From: JBGAJN01 sp044224905
Lineage (GTDB): Bacteria > Verrucomicrobiota > Verrucomicrobiia > Limisphaerales > JBGAJN01
Length of the DNA: 64,000 nt
NCBI GenBank assembly: GCA_044224905.1
Contig: JBGAJN010000003.1
Span: 682,001-746,000 of the forward strand
Direction of reading: 5' to 3'
Shown: piece by piece, positions 61,812 through 64,000 of the stretch
How positions within the stretch are numbered: the first letter of the stretch is position 1
How the letters are laid out: each line of letters begins with the position of its first letter
Made by a program: the position numbers and the translations under genes
The notes under the pieces: model-generated
Told to the model about the DNA's origin: nothing
The model's database searches: none
What the model saw: the letters and a program-made list of their open reading frames with translations, nothing else

Positions 61812-62813
61812 ATGGATTCACCACAAAGAATCTGCCTCACGCCTACTCGAAATGAGTCGTGGATCATCGATCCGTTCCTCGCCGCTACGCGGACATGGGC
61901 CGATCGGGTAATCGTCGCGGATCAAGGATCCACTGACGGCACATGGGAGAAATTACAATCCGCGCCGAAGGTTGACGCCGTTGTCAACGATTCTCCGACC
62001 TATGACGAAGCGTATCGGCAACGCCTCCTGATCGGCAAAGCTCGGCAAATTCAAGGAAAGCGAATACTGATCGCGCTAGATGCCGACGAAGCGCTTTCGG
62101 CAAATTTTCGAGACAGCGCGGAGTGGAAGCTCATTGAGGACGCTAAGCCGGGTACGGTTCTCCGTTTTCGCTGGATCAACATACTTCCCGGATTCGAAAA
62201 AGCATGGATTCCCGACGACTTCACCGCGTTCGGATTTGTAGATGATGGATCCGATCACACCGGCGACCGTATCCACAGTCGAAGAATTCCGTGGCCGAAA
62301 GACGCTCCGGTGCTCGACTTGCACGAAATAGCGGTTCTTCATTTCCAGTACGTGGCGTGGGATCGTGTGGTCAGCAAACATCGGTGGTACCAAGCGTGGG
62401 AAACGATCAATGATCCAGCAAGAAAGCCTTTGGATATCTTCCGACAGTATCATCACATGTATGGAAGTTGGTCTCCCAGCGAAATTCATCCAATCAAACC
62501 GGAATGGCTGTCGACCTACGATCGCGCAGGAATCGATTTTAGATCGCTGAAAAGTGAACCGGTTACGTGGTGGGACCGGGAGCTGTTGCGAATGCTTTCC
62601 GACCACGGCGCCAAACGATTCCGCAAGATCGCAATGTGGGATGCCGATTGGCGAGCGATTGCGAAGCGAGTCGGGATCAACGGAGACAGCTTTTCGGACC
62701 CCCGATCCATCGTCGAACAGTTCGCCCACCGCCTGCTCACCGCGACCCAAAAGAACCGGGCAAACTGGGGGGTCAGAGCGTTTGAAAAACTGCTGCGCGC
62801 CACCGGATGGTGA
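61812..62813 (+). CDS. Family 2-like glycosyltransferase
   Basis: A 333-residue GT-A protein starting at the ATG at 61812; an upstream ATG at 61740 lies inside the Wzt gene. RICLTPTRNESWIIDPFLAA, VIVADQGSTDGTWEKL and ALDADEALSANF give the nucleotide and metal sites. A long C-terminal region has HIHSRR-like basic patches and KHRWYQAWETINDP. The sugar is unknown. Confidence 0.84.
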   Translation: MDSPQRICLTPTRNESWIIDPFLAATRTWADRVIVADQGSTDGTWEKLQSAPKVDAVVNDSPTYDEAYRQRLLIGKARQIQGKRILIALDADEALSANFRDSAEWKLIEDAKPGTVLRFRWINILPGFEKAWIPDDFTAFGFVDDGSDHTGDRIHSRRIPWPKDAPVLDLHEIAVLHFQYVAWDRVVSKHRWYQAWETINDPARKPLDIFRQYHHMYGSWSPSEIHPIKPEWLSTYDRAGIDFRSLKSEPVTWWDRELLRMLSDHGAKRFRKIAMWDADWRAIAKRVGINGDSFSDPRSIVEQFAHRLLTATQKNRANWGVRAFEKLLRATGW

Positions 62814-63044
62814 AGTCGATCGACCGTCAGCCGTTTGAGCCAGTTGGAAAATCGGAGAATTCGACCCAAGCCGCGCCGACAATCGGCCTGACACCAAGCT
62901 GGAACTTTTGCTACCAATCGGATTAGAAGTGGAGTAAATCACGATCCCACAAAATGCTACGCCATACCCTCCACAAAAGCGTCGGCGAGAAACGCGCCTC
63001 ATCCGGGATGGAACTGCGTTCCTTGACCTAGGCATTAAGCGATC
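62814..63044. other. Non-coding gap within the polysaccharide locus
   Basis: These 231 bases between the GT2-like and FkbM genes hold no convincing gene on either strand. They begin with a 10-bp palindrome GTCGATCGAC (62815-62824) just after the stop codon. I see no clear promoter. Confidence 0.5.
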
Positions 63045-63794
63045 ATGAAACTCGTCTTCGATTTGGGAATGTATGACGCTGCGGACACTCAGTATTATTT
63101 GGAAGAAGGATTTAGAGTCGTCGCGATAGAAGCCAATCCAGCACTGGCCCAACGTGGCGAGAGGGAGTTGGAAAAGTACGTTCAAGCCGGCCAACTGAAG
63201 ATTATCAATGCCGCGGTTGCTAACGAATCCAAAGACATCACCCTGACAATCTCCGGAGACGACCTTGGCTCCAGTTCGATCTTCAAGGAACGAACCGATT
63301 ATCGGACCCCGATTGGTCAATACACGGTTCGCGGCATTACCATCCAAAGCCTTTTCAGCGAGTTTGGCCTTCCCTATTACCTGAAAATTGACATTGAAGG
63401 AGCCGACGATCTGGTAGTCTTTTCGCTAACCTCGCAGACGCGGCCCCAGTTTCTTTCGTTCGAACTCGCCGACGGCCCAGAAAGATACATCAAACATCTC
63501 GCGTCAATCGGCTATTCAAAATTCAAGATCATCAACCAGCGCAGCTTTCGAAACCTTTCGAACCAAAGAAGCTTCTACGATCGTTGCGCGGGCAAGGCGA
63601 TTCGAATGATGGGTTACGGTGAACCGACTTACGTCAAACGAAACGGACGTTTCTTTAAGTCGGGTCACAGTTCTGGCCCAGTGCCGTGGGCCAGCGATGG
63701 CCAATGGAGATCGGCCGCGGCGGTAATCGCAAAATGGAATGCAGCGAAAAGCACGATCGGCAAGCACGACTGGTTCGATGTTCACGCAAGCTAG
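63045..63794 (+). CDS. FkbM-family methyltransferase
   Basis: A 249-residue class I methyltransferase of the FkbM type: KLVFDLGMYDAADTQYYLEEGF, VVAIEANPALA, the INAAVANESKDITLTIS segment, and the family hallmark YYLKIDIEGADDLVVFSL. FkbM enzymes O-methylate sugars and other hydroxyls. Here it probably acts on a sugar of the exported chain, perhaps as the terminal cap read by Wzt. Confidence 0.9.
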   Translation: MKLVFDLGMYDAADTQYYLEEGFRVVAIEANPALAQRGERELEKYVQAGQLKIINAAVANESKDITLTISGDDLGSSSIFKERTDYRTPIGQYTVRGITIQSLFSEFGLPYYLKIDIEGADDLVVFSLTSQTRPQFLSFELADGPERYIKHLASIGYSKFKIINQRSFRNLSNQRSFYDRCAGKAIRMMGYGEPTYVKRNGRFFKSGHSSGPVPWASDGQWRSAAAVIAKWNAAKSTIGKHDWFDVHAS

Positions 63795-63835
63795 CCCGCC
63801 ATCCAGGTCACATCTCAGTTCGTCCAAAACTTAGG

Positions 63836-64000
63836 ATGGGAAATCACAAGCCAAAGATTCTCTACGTAATTTCGTGCTGGCCGCACGGTCAGTCCTATGG
63901 AGGACAATTGCGAGCCCTTCATATTGGAAGAGCTCTCCAAAAACTGGGCCGCCCCACCCTTGCGGTAGTTGGCGCCGACTCAGTTGACAAGGATGCGATT
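63836..64000 (+). CDS. GT4-type glycosyltransferase (5' fragment, cut by window)
   Basis: Fifty-five codons from the ATG at 63836 to the right edge. KPKILYVISCWPHGQ followed by SYGGQLRALHIGRALQKLG is the typical N-terminal Rossmann strand and glycine-rich loop of GT-B family 4 enzymes. The locus therefore continues past the window. Confidence 0.7.
   Translation, partial: MGNHKPKILYVISCWPHGQSYGGQLRALHIGRALQKLGRPTLAVVGADSVDKDAI

Noticed and set aside
62076..63347. Minus-strand open frame of 423 codons
   Set aside because: It spans the GT2-like gene, the gap and the FkbM gene in antisense, with no recognisable motif. Both plus-strand genes are convincing.

Overview
This window looks like chromosomal DNA of a heterotrophic verrucomicrobium, perhaps a Pedosphaera/Limisphaera relative. 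A planctomycete is the main alternative. The inference rests on family content: two PSCyt1-DUF1549-DUF1553 proteins, a DUF1501 protein, a DUF1080 protein, a sulfatase, exported TIM-barrel and Gfo/Idh/MocA proteins with Tat signals, and a metal-efflux operon of unusual make-up. There is no rRNA or tRNA in the window to settle the point. I see no complete mobile element, CRISPR array or tRNA.

Positions 1-26.2 kb, mostly minus strand, hold scavenging and periplasmic genes. They include a truncated cytochrome-type PSCyt1/PSD1 gene coupled to a sulfatase, an exported sugar-isomerase-like protein, a Tat-exported oxidoreductase, a P450, a PanB-like protein that appears to have lost its metal ligands, a sialidase-like propeller protein and an AlkD-like protein. 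Next comes a heavy-metal RND efflux operon (10.5-16.7 kb): outer-membrane factor, very short adaptor, CusA/CzcA pump and two small cysteine-containing exported proteins. A LamG protein and a heavy-metal-associated domain protein follow. A PSD1-DUF1501 pair with overlapping start and stop codons, a DUF1080 protein, an alpha/beta hydrolase, an SGNH hydrolase and a second TIM-barrel protein complete the block.

Positions 26.2-27.9 kb form a transition of about 950 bases with no convincing gene. It carries two adjacent palindromes and a sigma-54-like site, then a short reading frame matching only the zinc-finger/HTH N-terminal part of an ISL3-type transposase.

Positions 27.9-64 kb, all plus strand and densely packed, are one surface polysaccharide locus running past the right edge. 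It holds an initiating sugar transferase, a WlbA/WlbB/aminotransferase trio for a diacetamido uronic acid, a FemAB-like protein, a Wzz-tyrosine-kinase-like protein with a damaged Walker A motif, many glycosyltransferases (GT2, GT4, GT8, GT32, GT47 types), deacetylases, an O-antigen ligase/polymerase, membrane acyltransferases with an SGNH partner, methyltransferases and a Wzm/Wzt ABC exporter. A large exported beta-helix protein with four fibronectin III repeats sits in the middle behind its own sigma-54-type promoter.

The most striking object is at 39.4-42.2 kb: a complete glutaminyl-tRNA synthetase continuous with a GNAT/FemAB-like acyltransferase module, inside the polysaccharide locus. 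Directly downstream is an asparagine-synthetase-like protein lacking the glutaminase cysteine. By analogy with the mycobacterial LysX fusion, this may be a tRNA-dependent aminoacylation branch of glycan modification. That reading is inference.
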